A DNA stretch of 64,000 nt from Streptomyces caeruleatus (GTDB lineage: Bacteria; Actinomycetota; Actinomycetes; Streptomycetales; Streptomycetaceae), in the NCBI RefSeq assembly GCF_001514235.1, contig NZ_KQ948924.1, positions 1,061,832 through 1,125,831 on the forward strand. Reading direction: 5' to 3'. A program made the position numbers and the translations under genes. Each line of letters opens with the position of its first letter. Position 1 is the stretch's first letter. Below the pieces are notes generated by a model that was not told where the DNA came from, ran no database searches, and worked only from the letters and a program-made list of their open reading frames with translations. Shown in pieces: positions 34,645 through 45,152 of this stretch.

Positions 34645-34684
34645 TGCCACCAGCACGGAAGTGCCACCGCACGGAAGGTCCACG

Positions 34685-36142
34685 ATGTCGAAGCGCGTGC
34701 TCACGACCGAGGCCGGCGCCCCGGTCGCCGACAACCAGAACTCCGCCTCCGCCGGCGTCGGCGGCCCGCTCCTCCTCCAGGACCAGCACCTGCTGGAGAA
34801 GCTGGCGCGCTTCAACCGCGAGCGGATCCCGGAGCGCGTGGTGCACGCCCGGGGCTCCGGCGCGTACGGCCACTTCGAGGTGACCGACGACGTCACCGGC
34901 TTCACCCACGCCGACTTCCTGAGCGCGGTGGGCAAGCGGACCGAGGTGTTCCTGCGCTTCTCGACCGTGGCCGACAGCCTCGGCGGCGCGGACGCGGTGC
35001 GCGACCCGCGCGGTTTCGCGGTCAAGTTCTATACGGCGGAGGGCAATTACGACCTCGTCGGCAACAACACCCCGGTGTTCTTCATCAAGGACCCGATCAA
35101 GTTCCCCGACTTCATCCACTCGCAGAAGCGCGACCCGTTCACGGGCCGTCAGGAGCCGGACAACGTGTGGGACTTCTGGGCACACGCCCCGGAGGCCACG
35201 CACCAGGTGACCTGGCTGATGGGCGACCGCGGCATCCCGGCGTCGTACCGCCACATGAACGGCTACGGCTCGCACACCTACCAGTGGACGAACGCCGACG
35301 GCGAGGCCTTCTTCGTCAAGTACCACTTCAAGACGAACCAGGGCGTGCGCTGCCTGAGCGCCGAGCAGGGCGCCGAGCTCGCGGGCAAGGACCCGGGCTC
35401 CCACCAGACGGACCTGCTGCAGGCCATCGAGCGGGGCGTGCACCCGTCGTGGACGCTGTACGTCCAGCTCATGCCGGCCGCCGAGGCGGCGGACTACCGC
35501 TTCAACCCGTTCGACCTCACCAAGGTCTGGCCGCACAAGGACTACCCGCTCCAGCGCGTGGGCCGTCTCGTCCTCGACCGCAACCCGGACAACGTCTTCG
35601 CCGAGGTCGAGCAGGCCGCGTTCTCCCCGAACAACTTCGTGCCGGGCATCGGCCCCTCCCCCGACAAGATGCTCCAGGGCCGTCTCTTCGCCTACGCGGA
35701 CGCGCACCGTTACCGCCTGGGCGTGAACCACACCCAGCTGGCGGTGAACGCCCCCAAGGCGACGAGCGCGCGGAACTACGGCCGTGACGGCCTCATGGCG
35801 ACCAACTCCCAGGGCCGTGCCGCGAAGAACTACGAGCCGAACTCCTACGACGGCCCGGTGGAGACCGGCCGCCCGCTGTCGGCCCCGCTGGCCGTGACCG
35901 GCCACACCGGCACCCACGAGGCCCCGCTGCACACCAAGGACGACGACTTCTTCCAGGCGGGCGAGCTGTACCGCCTCATGTCCGCCGAGGAGAAGTCCCG
36001 CCTGATCGCGAACATCGCCGGCGGCCTGTCCCAGGTCTCCCGCGACGACGTGATCGAGAAGAACCTGGCCCACTTCCACGCCGCCGACCCCGAGTACGGC
36101 AAGCGCGTGGAGGAGGCGGTCCGCGCCCTGCGCGAGGACTGA
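34685..36142 (+). CDS. Monofunctional haem catalase (small-subunit clade)
   Basis: A 485-aa catalase. The distal His lies in [16 protein letters not shown] (about 51-66), the distal Asn in [24 protein letters not shown] (about 125-148), and the haem-binding Tyr in [21 protein letters not shown] (about 335-355). The length and the lack of a flavodoxin-like C-terminal domain place it in the small-subunit group. The ATG at 34685 follows GGAAGG. A B-box at its promoter, shared with the uricase operon, suggests that it removes H2O2 from urate oxidation. Its role in general oxidative defence is unknown. Confidence 0.96.
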   Translation: MSKRVLTTEAGAPVADNQNSASAGVGGPLLLQDQHLLEKLARFNRERIPERVVHARGSGAYGHFEVTDDVTGFTHADFLSAVGKRTEVFLRFSTVADSLGGADAVRDPRGFAVKFYTAEGNYDLVGNNTPVFFIKDPIKFPDFIHSQKRDPFTGRQEPDNVWDFWAHAPEATHQVTWLMGDRGIPASYRHMNGYGSHTYQWTNADGEAFFVKYHFKTNQGVRCLSAEQGAELAGKDPGSHQTDLLQAIERGVHPSWTLYVQLMPAAEAADYRFNPFDLTKVWPHKDYPLQRVGRLVLDRNPDNVFAEVEQAAFSPNNFVPGIGPSPDKMLQGRLFAYADAHRYRLGVNHTQLAVNAPKATSARNYGRDGLMATNSQGRAAKNYEPNSYDGPVETGRPLSAPLAVTGHTGTHEAPLHTKDDDFFQAGELYRLMSAEEKSRLIANIAGGLSQVSRDDVIEKNLAHFHAADPEYGKRVEEAVRALRED

Positions 36143-36152
36143 ACCCCCGGGC

Positions 36153-36191
36153 TGCGTCCGACTCCTGACGGGAGGTCATGAGCCGGACGCA
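36153..36191 (+). terminator. Catalase terminator hairpin
   Basis: TGCGTCCGACTC and GAGCCGGACGCA pair over 12 bp with one mismatch, 11 bp after the catalase stop. Confidence 0.65.
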
Positions 36192-36456
36192 CCGCCCGCG
36201 CCACAGCGCCGATCGACCCGGATGAGGGGTGGTCGACCGGCAACGGGGCGCGGGCAACGTGAGGACCGCGGCGGCGTGCGAGCCAGTGCGGTGGTGAAGG
36301 TCCGGGCCTCCTTCTCGACCAGAGGGAAGGAGCCCCCGGTTCCGTCGCTGCCGCCGCGGTCCCGAGCCTCCCCCCAAAGACCCCGTCCGGCGGCGCGAAC
36401 GTCCTGTCGCGCCCAGCCTCGCACCGTCGGACGGCCACAACCCCCTACCTCACCGG

Positions 36457-36502
36457 CCGAAGAGCGCCGGGTACGGACGGTCCCGTACCCGGCGCTCTTC
36501 GG
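36457..36502. terminator. Exceptionally long perfect hairpin (20-bp stem)
   Basis: CCGAAGAGCGCCGGGTACGG at 36457-36476 is exactly complementary to 36483-36502, with a 6-nt loop. It lies in the middle of the convergent gap, over 300 bp from catalase and 270 bp from gcl. Confidence 0.75.
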
Positions 36503-36659
36503 TGTTCCCCGAGCCCTACCGGCGTACGCCACCGGTCGTACGCCCTCTACGCAACCCTCAAATCAACCTCTGAACACACGTCGCGAGGCTTCAACCGCGC
36601 CCGGTGCAGGGCACATTGTTCTCACACGAGGCCCGCCGACACGGGGGCGGCGGGCCTCG

Positions 36660-36707
36660 ACGGGGGAGCACGGTTCACGGGGGAGCACGGTTCACGGGGG
36701 AGCACGG
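36660..36707. repeat. 17-bp tandem repeat, about 2.8 copies
   Basis: ACGGGGGAGCACGGTTC at 36660-36676 and 36677-36693, and a third copy truncated at 36707, lie immediately before the gcl terminator. Confidence 0.8.
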
Positions 36708-36709
36708 AA

Positions 36710-36745
36710 AAGGGGCGGTCCGGCCTTTCGGCTGGACCGCCCCTT
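36710..36745 (-). terminator. gcl terminator hairpin
   Basis: AAGGGGCGGTCC and GGACCGCCCCTT (12 bp, perfect) with a 12-nt loop lie 28 bp past the gcl stop. On the leftward transcript the 3' arm is followed by T-rich sequence. Confidence 0.8.
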
Positions 36746-36773
36746 CGGTGTCCGGGCGGGTGGAGCGGGCGTG

Positions 36774-38558
<1,785 letters not shown>

Positions 38559-38645
38559 TGAGTACTCCTGCTTCGGCTGTCGGATTCGCACTCCCGTCGC
38601 GCCCCGCGGTGAGCAATTCCGTGACGATGTCGGTTCCGCACTGAT

Positions 38646-38712
38646 TTCCACATTGCGGAAACACTTTTCTACTATCTGGAAGCAATGTAGGTGGGCCGGT
38701 GAAGGCCGTCAA
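38646..38712 (-). promoter_or_regulatory. gcl promoter and tandem A-boxes
   Basis: Read leftward, -35 TTGACG (38707-38712) and -10 TACATT (38684-38689) are 17 bp apart. A degenerate A-box (38667-38681, TTCTACTATCTGGAA on the plus strand) follows directly, and the perfect A-box TTCCACATTGCGGAA (38646-38660) lies 21 bp further into the transcribed region. This is the same arrangement as at hyi. Confidence 0.72.
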
Positions 38713-38785
38713 GGGGCGGACAACCGGGCGCCCCCTGGAGGACGATGGGAGCGCTGTCCCGATACGAGGGCGTCCTGGAGTGGCC

Positions 38786-40162
38786 ATGTCCGAGAGCGTG
38801 CCGCTGCGCTGCCCGGCCTGCCGCCGGGAGCATCTGTACGCGGCACCCGTCTACCCGTGCGCCTGCGGGGTGCCCGTCGCGCCGACGCTCGACCCGCACG
38901 GGGTCGCGACCGCCGTCGTCCATCGGACCTGGGACGACGAATGGGTCCGCGTGCGCTGCGCGGAGTGCGGCCGTGAGAACGAGTGGCCCCGTCCGGAGCT
39001 GGGGTGCCCTTGCGGGGTGCTGCTGCGGGTGGGGGTGGTGGAGACGCCACGGGGCGAAGACGAGGCCACGGGCCCAGGCGGCGCCGGAGACACCGGAGAC
39101 ACCGGCGCCGGGACGGCGGCCACGAGCCTGGCCCCGGTCACAGGACCAGCCCCGATCCCGAGCACGGACGCGAGGCCGAGGACGGACGCAAGCCCGGGAA
39201 CGGACGCAAGCCCGGGGACGGACGCAAGGCCGAGGACGGACGGAGAAAGGGACGTCGCCGGAGCCACGCACAGCCAGGCGGGCGCGGAAGCGGCCCCGGG
39301 CACGGGCACGAACCTGGGCGCGGGCGCGAACCCGGGGGCGGACGTGAACGCGAGCTCGGGTCCAGGCACGGAGGTGGACGCGCAGGCAGACCCGAGCGCT
39401 GACGCGGGCCCGGCTCCGGACCCGGGCGCAAACCCGGGGGCGGACGTGAACGCGAGCTCGGGTCCAGGCACGGAGGTGGACGCGCAGGCAGACCCGAGCG
39501 CTGACGCGGGCCCGGCTCCGGACCCGGGCTCGAACCTGAGCGCGGGCGCGAACCCGGGGGCGGACGTGAACGCGAGCTCGGGTCCAGGCACGGAGGTAGG
39601 CGCGCAGGCAGACCCGAGCGCTGACGCGCCCCCGGCTCCGGACCCGGGCTCGGGTTCGGACCCGGGCTCGGGCTCGGACCCGGACCCGGGCTCGGAAAAG
39701 AAGCCTCCGCCGGCCACCGACGTACACCCCGACACGCGCACGCGCACAGGCGCCGACACCCCGGAGCGCCCCACCCCCCGCCGCCCCTTCCAGCCCATCA
39801 CCATCCGCACCGCCCACGACGCCGTCACGGCCGCCGCCGTCTATCTGCGCTGGCTCGGCTACCGGGACATCCGCCGCGCCGACCAGCGGCCACCGACCGG
39901 CATCGGGATCGCCGCGCACGGGCTGCTCGCGCAGGTCGATCCGACCGTGGCGCCGGCTTCGCTGCGGGACGTGGAGTGTCTGTGGCTGACCGCGATGACG
40001 GAGTCCGCGGACTGCGTCTACTTCTCCCTCGCCGGGTACGCCCCCGACGCCCGCGCCCGCGCCGACTCGCTGGGCGTGCCGCTGTTCGTGCTGGACCTCA
40101 CGGGCACGCCCCAGCCGGTCAACAGCCTCGCCGACGACCTGGACGCGGAGGGCGCGCGGTAA
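38786..40162 (+). CDS. Zinc-ribbon protein with expanded repeat linker and restriction-endonuclease-like C-terminal domain
   Basis: A 458-aa modular protein. The N-terminus has two zinc ribbons (CPAC 9-12 with CACG 25-28; CAEC about 58-61 with CPCG about 74-77). Residues about 90-330 are a low-complexity Gly/Ala/Pro/Asp linker with near-identical repeats. The C-terminal 115 residues (HDAVTAAAVYLRWLGYRDIRRADQRP, then GIGIAAHGLLAQVDPT) resemble the Mrr-like endonuclease fold, with the helix, GYRDI and a QVDPT strand. The catalytic D/E-x-K signature is not intact (Q-V-D), so nuclease activity is doubtful. A DNA-associated role is inferred. The ATG at 38786 places the ribbons at the N-terminus. 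Confidence 0.65.
   Translation: MSESVPLRCPACRREHLYAAPVYPCACGVPVAPTLDPHGVATAVVHRTWDDEWVRVRCAECGRENEWPRPELGCPCGVLLRVGVVETPRGEDEATGPGGAGDTGDTGAGTAATSLAPVTGPAPIPSTDARPRTDASPGTDASPGTDARPRTDGERDVAGATHSQAGAEAAPGTGTNLGAGANPGADVNASSGPGTEVDAQADPSADAGPAPDPGANPGADVNASSGPGTEVDAQADPSADAGPAPDPGSNLSAGANPGADVNASSGPGTEVGAQADPSADAPPAPDPGSGSDPGSGSDPDPGSEKKPPPATDVHPDTRTRTGADTPERPTPRRPFQPITIRTAHDAVTAAAVYLRWLGYRDIRRADQRPPTGIGIAAHGLLAQVDPTVAPASLRDVECLWLTAMTESADCVYFSLAGYAPDARARADSLGVPLFVLDLTGTPQPVNSLADDLDAEGAR
39329..39650 (+). repeat. In-frame tandem repeats of 34-40 codons inside the zinc-ribbon gene
   Basis: Near-identical units begin at 39329, 39431 and 39551 (spacing 102 and 120 bp, both multiples of 3). Each encodes NPGADVNASSGPGTEV followed by AQADPSADA. 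The third unit has diverged slightly (VGAQ; PPAPDPG). Few nucleotide differences imply recent expansion. Confidence 0.9.
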
Positions 40163-40203
40163 TCCGTTCGCGCTGGGGGCCGACGTCGACGGACACTCGG
40201 CCC

Positions 40204-40755
40204 ATGCGTATCCGCCCCGCCACGGCCGACGAGCTCCCGGTGCTCCAGGACATCGAGCGCGCCGCGGGGGCCGCCTTCCGCGAGCTCGGCATGGCGGCCG
40301 TCGCCGACGACGAGCCGCCCGCCCTCGACGTCCTGGACGGCTACCGCCGGGCGGGCCGCGCCTGGGTGGCCTGCGACGCCGACGACCGCCCGGTGGGTTA
40401 TCTCATCTGGGAGCCCGTCGACGGTGCCCTGCACATCGAGCAGGTCTCGGTGCACCCGGACGCCGCCCGCCGGGGCCTGGGCCGCGCCCTCCTCGCGTAC
40501 GCCGCCGACCGCGCACACGAGGAAGACCTGGCCGCCCTCACCCTGACCACGTTCACCGAGGTCCCGTGGAACGCGCCGTACTACGCCCGTCTAGGCTTCC
40601 GCACACTGGCCGAGACCGAGCTCACCGCCGGGCTGCGCAGGATCCGCGCCCACGAGGCGGAACTCGGCCTCAACCGCTGGCCGCGCGTGTGCATGCGCCG
40701 CGACCAGCGGAACCGGCCGGCGACCAGGGCCTGTCGTTCGGCGACGCCTGCATGA
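40204..40755 (+). CDS. GNAT-family N-acetyltransferase
   Basis: A 183-aa single GNAT domain with MRIRPATADELPVLQDIERAAG (N-terminal strand-helix), the acetyl-CoA-binding IEQVSVHPDAARRGLGRALLAYA (R/Q-x-x-G-x-G/A, about 80-102) and APYYARLGFR near 128. The acceptor is unknown. The last 20 residues are unconserved and Arg-rich. The ATG at 40204 puts the core at the usual position. It is convergent with an acyl-CoA ligase gene 16 bp away. Confidence 0.88.
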   Translation: MRIRPATADELPVLQDIERAAGAAFRELGMAAVADDEPPALDVLDGYRRAGRAWVACDADDRPVGYLIWEPVDGALHIEQVSVHPDAARRGLGRALLAYAADRAHEEDLAALTLTTFTEVPWNAPYYARLGFRTLAETELTAGLRRIRAHEAELGLNRWPRVCMRRDQRNRPATRACRSATPA

Positions 40756-40770
40756 TCCAAACGACAGGCC

Positions 40771-42360
40771 CTAGGCCGGGGCGGTCCCGTACTTCTGGCG
40801 CAGTTCCACCTTCCGCACCTTCCCGGACACCGTCATCGGGAAGGACTCCAGGATCCGGAGCCGGCTGGGGATCTTGTAGTGCGCCAGCTGCCCGTCGCAG
40901 AAGGCCCGTAGCTCCTCCAGTGTCAGCGGATCGGCCGCGTCGCGCGGGATGACGCAGGCCAGTACCTCCTCGCCGTAGCGCTCGTGGGGGACGCCGACGA
41001 CCTGGACGTCCGCGATCTTCGGGTGGCCGTACAGGAACTCCTCGATCTCCCGCGGGTAGATGTTCTCGCCGCCCCGGATGATCATGTCCTTGATGCGGCC
41101 GACGATCTCGACATAGCCGTCCTCACGCATCACCGCTAGGTCCCCGGTGTGCATCCAGCGCCCGGCGTCGACGGCCTCGGCGGTCTTCTCGGGTTCGTTC
41201 CAGTAGCCGAGCATCACGCTGTAGCCGCGGGTGCACAGCTCGCCCGCCGTACCGCGGGGCTGGGTCACGCCGGTCGCGGGGTCGACGATCTTCACCTCGA
41301 TGTGCGGCAGGACGCGGCCGACCGTGCCGGTGCGGTGTTCGAGGTCGTCGTCCCTGCGGGTCTGGAGCGAGACCGGGGACGTCTCGGTCATGCCGTAGCA
41401 GATGGAGACCTCCGCCATGTGCATCTCGGCGACGACCCGCTTCATCACCTCCACCGGGCAGGGTGAGCCCGCCATGATGCCGGTGCGCAGGGTGGAGAGG
41501 TCGTACGACGCGAAGTCGGGGAGGTTCAGCTCCGCGATGAACATGGTGGGGACGCCGTACAGGGACGTGCAGCGCTCCTGCTGGACCGCCTCCAGCGTGG
41601 CCCTCGGGTCGAAGGACGGGGCCGGAATCACCATGCAGGCGCCGTGGGACGTGGCGGCCAGATTGCCCATGACCATGCCGAAGCAGTGGTAGAAGGGCAC
41701 CGGGATGCACACCCGGTCCTGCTCGCTGTAGGCGATCAACTCCCCTACGAAATAGCCGTTGTTGAGAATGTTGTGGTGGGAGAGGGTGGCTCCCTTGGGG
41801 AACCCCGTGGTGCCGGACGTGTACTGGATGTTGATGGGGTCGTCGCAGGACAGCTCCTCGAACGGCGCCGGTGTCGCCCGCGCGACCAGTGCCTCCCAGC
41901 TGGGGTCCCCGATGTACACGGTCTCGCGCAGCTGCGGGCACTTGCCGCGCACCTGCTCGACCATGGCCCGGTAGTCGCTCGTCTTGTGACTGACGGAGGC
42001 GAAGAGGAGGGAGATGCCGGCCTGGTTGAGGACGTACTCGACCTCGTGGGTGCGGTAGGCCGGGTTGATGTTCACCATGATCGCGCCGATGCGGGCCGTG
42101 GCGTACTGCACCAGGACCCACTCGGGGCAGTTGATCGCCCAGATGCCCACCCGGTCGCCCTTGGCGACCCCGCTCGCGAGCAGCGCGTACGCCAGCTCGT
42201 CCACGTCGGCGGAGAACTCGGCGTAGGTCCAGCGCCGCCCGGACGGCACGTCGACCAGCGCCTCCCGGTCAGGCCAGGCGGCGACGGCCCGGTCCAGGCT
42301 GGCTCCGATGGTGTCGCCGAGCAGCGGCGTGTCGCCGGTCCCGTGGGTGTAGGAGTTCAC
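40771..42360 (-). CDS. Fatty acyl-CoA synthetase (AMP-binding family)
   Basis: A 529-aa acyl-CoA ligase of the medium/long-chain FadD type. Motifs are the P-loop-like [18 protein letters not shown] (about 193-210), [10 protein letters not shown] (about 340), [33 protein letters not shown] (A8 region, about 425-458) and the catalytic Lys in [11 protein letters not shown]. It converts fatty acids to acyl-CoA with ATP. The GTG at 42360 overlaps the stop of the upstream ligase (GTGA) and has GAGGAGG before it, so the two are translationally coupled. Confidence 0.93.
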   Translation of the reverse strand: MNSYTHGTGDTPLLGDTIGASLDRAVAAWPDREALVDVPSGRRWTYAEFSADVDELAYALLASGVAKGDRVGIWAINCPEWVLVQYATARIGAIMVNINPAYRTHEVEYVLNQAGISLLFASVSHKTSDYRAMVEQVRGKCPQLRETVYIGDPSWEALVARATPAPFEELSCDDPINIQYTSGTTGFPKGATLSHHNILNNGYFVGELIAYSEQDRVCIPVPFYHCFGMVMGNLAATSHGACMVIPAPSFDPRATLEAVQQERCTSLYGVPTMFIAELNLPDFASYDLSTLRTGIMAGSPCPVEVMKRVVAEMHMAEVSICYGMTETSPVSLQTRRDDDLEHRTGTVGRVLPHIEVKIVDPATGVTQPRGTAGELCTRGYSVMLGYWNEPEKTAEAVDAGRWMHTGDLAVMREDGYVEIVGRIKDMIIRGGENIYPREIEEFLYGHPKIADVQVVGVPHERYGEEVLACVIPRDAADPLTLEELRAFCDGQLAHYKIPSRLRILESFPMTVSGKVRKVELRQKYGTAPA

Positions 42361-44027
42361 CGGAAGTCCTCCTCGCGGTATTCGGCGTCCGACCCGGCGG
42401 CGGTCGCCTCGCGCAGCTCGATGCGGCGGATCTTGCCGGAGACGGTCTTGGGCAGTGGCGCGAACTCCAGGCGGCGGACGCGCTTGTAGGCGGCCAGGAC
42501 CTCCCGGGAGTGCTCGAAGAGCACCTTGGCCGTGTCCGGCCCCGGCTCCCAGCCCTCCGCCAGGACGACGTACGCCTTCGGCACCGCGAGCCGCACCTCG
42601 TCCGGCGCGGGCACGACGGCCGCCTCGGCCACCGCCTCGTGCTCCAGCAGGGCGCTCTCCAGCTCGAACGGGCTGATCTTGTAGTCGGAGGCCTTGAAGA
42701 CGTCGTCCGCGCGGCCGACGTAGGTGATGTAGCCGTCGGCGTCCCGCGAACCGATGTCCCCCGTCCGGTAGTAGCCGCCGGCCATCGCCTCCGCCGTACG
42801 GTCGGCGTCGCCGTGGTAGCCGGTCATCACGCCGACGGGGCGGGCGGACAGGTCGAGGGCGATCTCGCCCTCCTCGGCTCCCGGGGCGCCGGAGACCGGA
42901 TCGAGGAGTTCGACGCGGAAGCCGGGGCTGGGGCGGCCCATCGAGCCGGTCTTCAGGGGCTGGCCGGGGCTGTTGGAGACCTGGACGGCGGTCTCGGTCT
43001 GCCCGAAGCCGTCCCGGATGGTCACGCCCCAGGCGCGCCGGACCTGCTCGATGACCTCGGGGTTCAGGGGCTCGCCCGCCGCCACAACCTCGCGGGGCCG
43101 GGTGCGCAGGGCGCTGAGGTCGGCCTGGATGAGCATGCGCCAGACGGTCGGCGGGGCGCAGAAGGTGGTGACGCCGGCGCGGTCCATCTCGGCCATCAGC
43201 CGGGCCGCGTCGAAGCGGGTGTAGTTGTGGATGAAGACGGTCGCCTCGGCGTTCCACGGGGCGAAGAGGTTGGACCAGGCGTGCTTGGCCCAGCCGGGCG
43301 AGGAGATGTTCAGGTGCACGTCGCCGGGCTTGAGGCCGATCCAGAACATGGTGGCCAGATGCCCGATCGGGTACGAGGCGTGGGTGTGCTCGACCAGCTT
43401 GGGGCGGGCGGTGGTGCCGGAGGTGAAGTACAGCATCAGGGGGTCGTCGGGGGCGGTCGGCCCGTCGGGGGTGAACTCGGCGGAGGCGGCGTAGGCGTCC
43501 TCGTACGTCTGCCAGCCCTCGCGCTGCCCGCCGACGCTGATCCGCGTGTACCGGCCGGGCACCTCGTCGAACTTCCCGGTGTCCTCGGCCCGGACCAGGA
43601 CATGCCGGACGCGTCCGCGTTCCACCCGGTCGCGCAGGTCGGCCGGGCCGAGCAGCGGGGTGGCCGGGATGACGACGGCGCGCAGCTTCATCGCGGCGAG
43701 GGCGGTCTCCCACAGCTCGGCCTGGTTGCCGAGCATGACGAGGACGCGGTCCTCGGCACGGACGCCCCGCGCGCGCAGCCAGTTGGCGACGCGGTCGGAC
43801 CGCTCGGCCATCTCGGCGAACGACAGCCGGACCTCGCTGCCGTCCTCCTCGACGATGTGCAGCGCGAGGCGGTCGTTTCCGGCCGCGACGACGTCGAACC
43901 AGTCGAGCGCCCAGTTGAACCGGTCGGGTCGCGGCCAGGCGAAGCCCTCGTAGGCCGTCGCGTAGTCCTCGCGGTGGTCGAGCAGGAAGTCCCGCGCTCT
44001 GCGGAACTGCTCCGTCCCCGTAGTCAT
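42357..44027 (-). CDS. Acyl/aryl-CoA ligase (AMP-binding, benzoate-CoA ligase-like or medium-chain ACSM type)
   Basis: A 556-aa AMP-forming ligase. [25 protein letters not shown] (about 190-214), [52 protein letters not shown] and [12 protein letters not shown] are intact. The [20 protein letters not shown] stretch is typical of the ACSM/benzoate-CoA ligase subgroup, so aromatic or medium-chain acids are the likely substrates. It is the first gene of a two-ligase operon and divergent from a GAF-LuxR regulator, with a 16-bp palindrome between them. Confidence 0.9.
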   Translation of the reverse strand: MTTGTEQFRRARDFLLDHREDYATAYEGFAWPRPDRFNWALDWFDVVAAGNDRLALHIVEEDGSEVRLSFAEMAERSDRVANWLRARGVRAEDRVLVMLGNQAELWETALAAMKLRAVVIPATPLLGPADLRDRVERGRVRHVLVRAEDTGKFDEVPGRYTRISVGGQREGWQTYEDAYAASAEFTPDGPTAPDDPLMLYFTSGTTARPKLVEHTHASYPIGHLATMFWIGLKPGDVHLNISSPGWAKHAWSNLFAPWNAEATVFIHNYTRFDAARLMAEMDRAGVTTFCAPPTVWRMLIQADLSALRTRPREVVAAGEPLNPEVIEQVRRAWGVTIRDGFGQTETAVQVSNSPGQPLKTGSMGRPSPGFRVELLDPVSGAPGAEEGEIALDLSARPVGVMTGYHGDADRTAEAMAGGYYRTGDIGSRDADGYITYVGRADDVFKASDYKISPFELESALLEHEAVAEAAVVPAPDEVRLAVPKAYVVLAEGWEPGPDTAKVLFEHSREVLAAYKRVRRLEFAPLPKTVSGKIRRIELREATAAGSDAEYREEDFR

Positions 44028-44099
44028 CTGTCCTCCTGATTGACCGGACCTTGCCGGGCGGCTCTCTGTCATCGTGTAATCCGTGACGTGGGTCTCACT

Positions 44100-44115
44100 A
44101 CCCCCGAACGGGGGT
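44100..44115. promoter_or_regulatory. Palindrome ACCCCCGAACGGGGGT between ligase operon and GAF-LuxR gene
   Basis: ACCCCCGAACGGGGGT has 7-bp perfect arms around AA. It lies about midway in the 123-bp divergent gap (73 bp from the ligase start, 36 bp from the regulator start), so it is the best candidate operator for the adjacent LuxR protein. Confidence 0.55.
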
Positions 44116-44150
44116 GTGCGCTCGGGAAACAGCGGTGAAAGGGCGAGCAC

Positions 44151-44996
44151 GTGGCAGTGGACGCGGCCGCATCGGTGGAGATAAGGGGCGCGCTGGTACG
44201 CCTGCGCCGCTCGACGGGTCTGCCGGTCGCCTTCGGCGGCATGGTGGAGCCGGGGCGCCCGCGGATGCGCATCAGCGAACTGAACGGCACGGCGACCGAG
44301 TCCCTGAGCAGACTCGCGGTGACCGCCGGCAACGGCCTGGGCGGCAAGGCCGTCGCCCTCGCCCGCCCCTGCGCGGTCACGGACTACTCCGTCTCCCGGC
44401 AGATCACCCACGAGTACGACGCCGCGGTCGCCGCGGAGGGGCTGCGTTCGGTGCTGGCGATCCCGGTCGTCGTACGGCGCCGGGTGCGCGGCGTCCTGTA
44501 CGGCGCCCTGCGCACGGCCCAGCCGCTCGGCGACCGCACGCTGACGGCGGCCGTGCAGGCGGCGCGGGACGTGGAGCAGGCGCTGGTGGTGCGGGACGAG
44601 GTGCGGGGCCTGCTGGCGGCGGCCCGGCCGGCGCCGTACGACGACCGGGGCGCCGCCTGGGAGCAGGTCCGCGAGGCCCACGCGGCCCTGCGCGCGCTGG
44701 CTCCCCGCATCAGCGACCCCGCCCTGCGCACGGACCTCCTCGACGCGTGCGGCCTCCTGACCCAGGGGACGCCCGCCCCACCGCCCGACCACCGCCCCAC
44801 CGTCCAACTGGCCCCCCGCGAAGTCGACGTCCTGAGCTGCGTCGCGGCCGGCGCCACCAACGCGGTCACCGCCGAGCACCTGGGCCTCCGCACGGAAACA
44901 GTCAAGAGCTACCTGCGCTCGGCCATGCGCAAACTCGGCGCCCACACCCGCGGCGAGGCGGTGGCTGCGGCACGCCGGGGCGGGTTGCTGCCGTAG
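44151..44996 (+). CDS. GAF-domain LuxR-type transcriptional regulator
   Basis: A 281-aa regulator with an N-terminal GAF domain (about 8-145, with GLGGKAVALARPCAVTDY and VLAIPVVVRRRVRGVLYGALR). A LuxR HTH follows at the C-terminus (about 218-275: LAPREVDVLSCVAAGATNAVTAEHLGLRTETVKSYLRSAMRKLG). No receiver domain is present, so a small molecule bound by GAF may be the signal, perhaps an acyl-CoA-related ligand given the neighbours. The start is GTG at 44151. It is divergent from the two acyl-CoA ligases, which it probably controls. Confidence 0.88.
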   Translation: MAVDAAASVEIRGALVRLRRSTGLPVAFGGMVEPGRPRMRISELNGTATESLSRLAVTAGNGLGGKAVALARPCAVTDYSVSRQITHEYDAAVAAEGLRSVLAIPVVVRRRVRGVLYGALRTAQPLGDRTLTAAVQAARDVEQALVVRDEVRGLLAAARPAPYDDRGAAWEQVREAHAALRALAPRISDPALRTDLLDACGLLTQGTPAPPPDHRPTVQLAPREVDVLSCVAAGATNAVTAEHLGLRTETVKSYLRSAMRKLGAHTRGEAVAAARRGGLLP

Positions 44997-45152
44997 GGGC
45001 TGAGGTGGGGCCATTCATTCATCCGCGCCTTGAATTTCCCCCTGCCGATCGCGAACCCTGCACATCTGTTATTTGGCTCACCATGTCGGCAGTCCGAATT
45101 TCAAAGATCCGTTGCCTAATATTGGCCCGGACACGACACACGGAGGGGAGCG

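Larger units (their letters stand above)
36143..36773. other. Intergenic region between convergent catalase and gcl (about 630 bp), no gene seen
   Basis: I find no convincing coding frame here. It contains an imperfect hairpin after catalase (36153-36191), a 20-bp perfect hairpin (36457-36502), a 17-bp triple repeat (36660-36707) and the gcl terminator (36710-36745). The rest is GC-rich and featureless to me. Confidence 0.6.

Noticed and set aside
39329..39650. Regular repeats as a possible CRISPR array
   Set aside because: The units are contiguous, in frame, 102-120 bp long and encode a Pro/Ala/Gly linker. There are no unique spacers and no cas genes.
40204..40755. GNAT gene as part of a toxin-antitoxin pair
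   Set aside because: No adjacent RHH or DUF1778-type antitoxin is present, and its sequence resembles ordinary metabolic GNAT enzymes.
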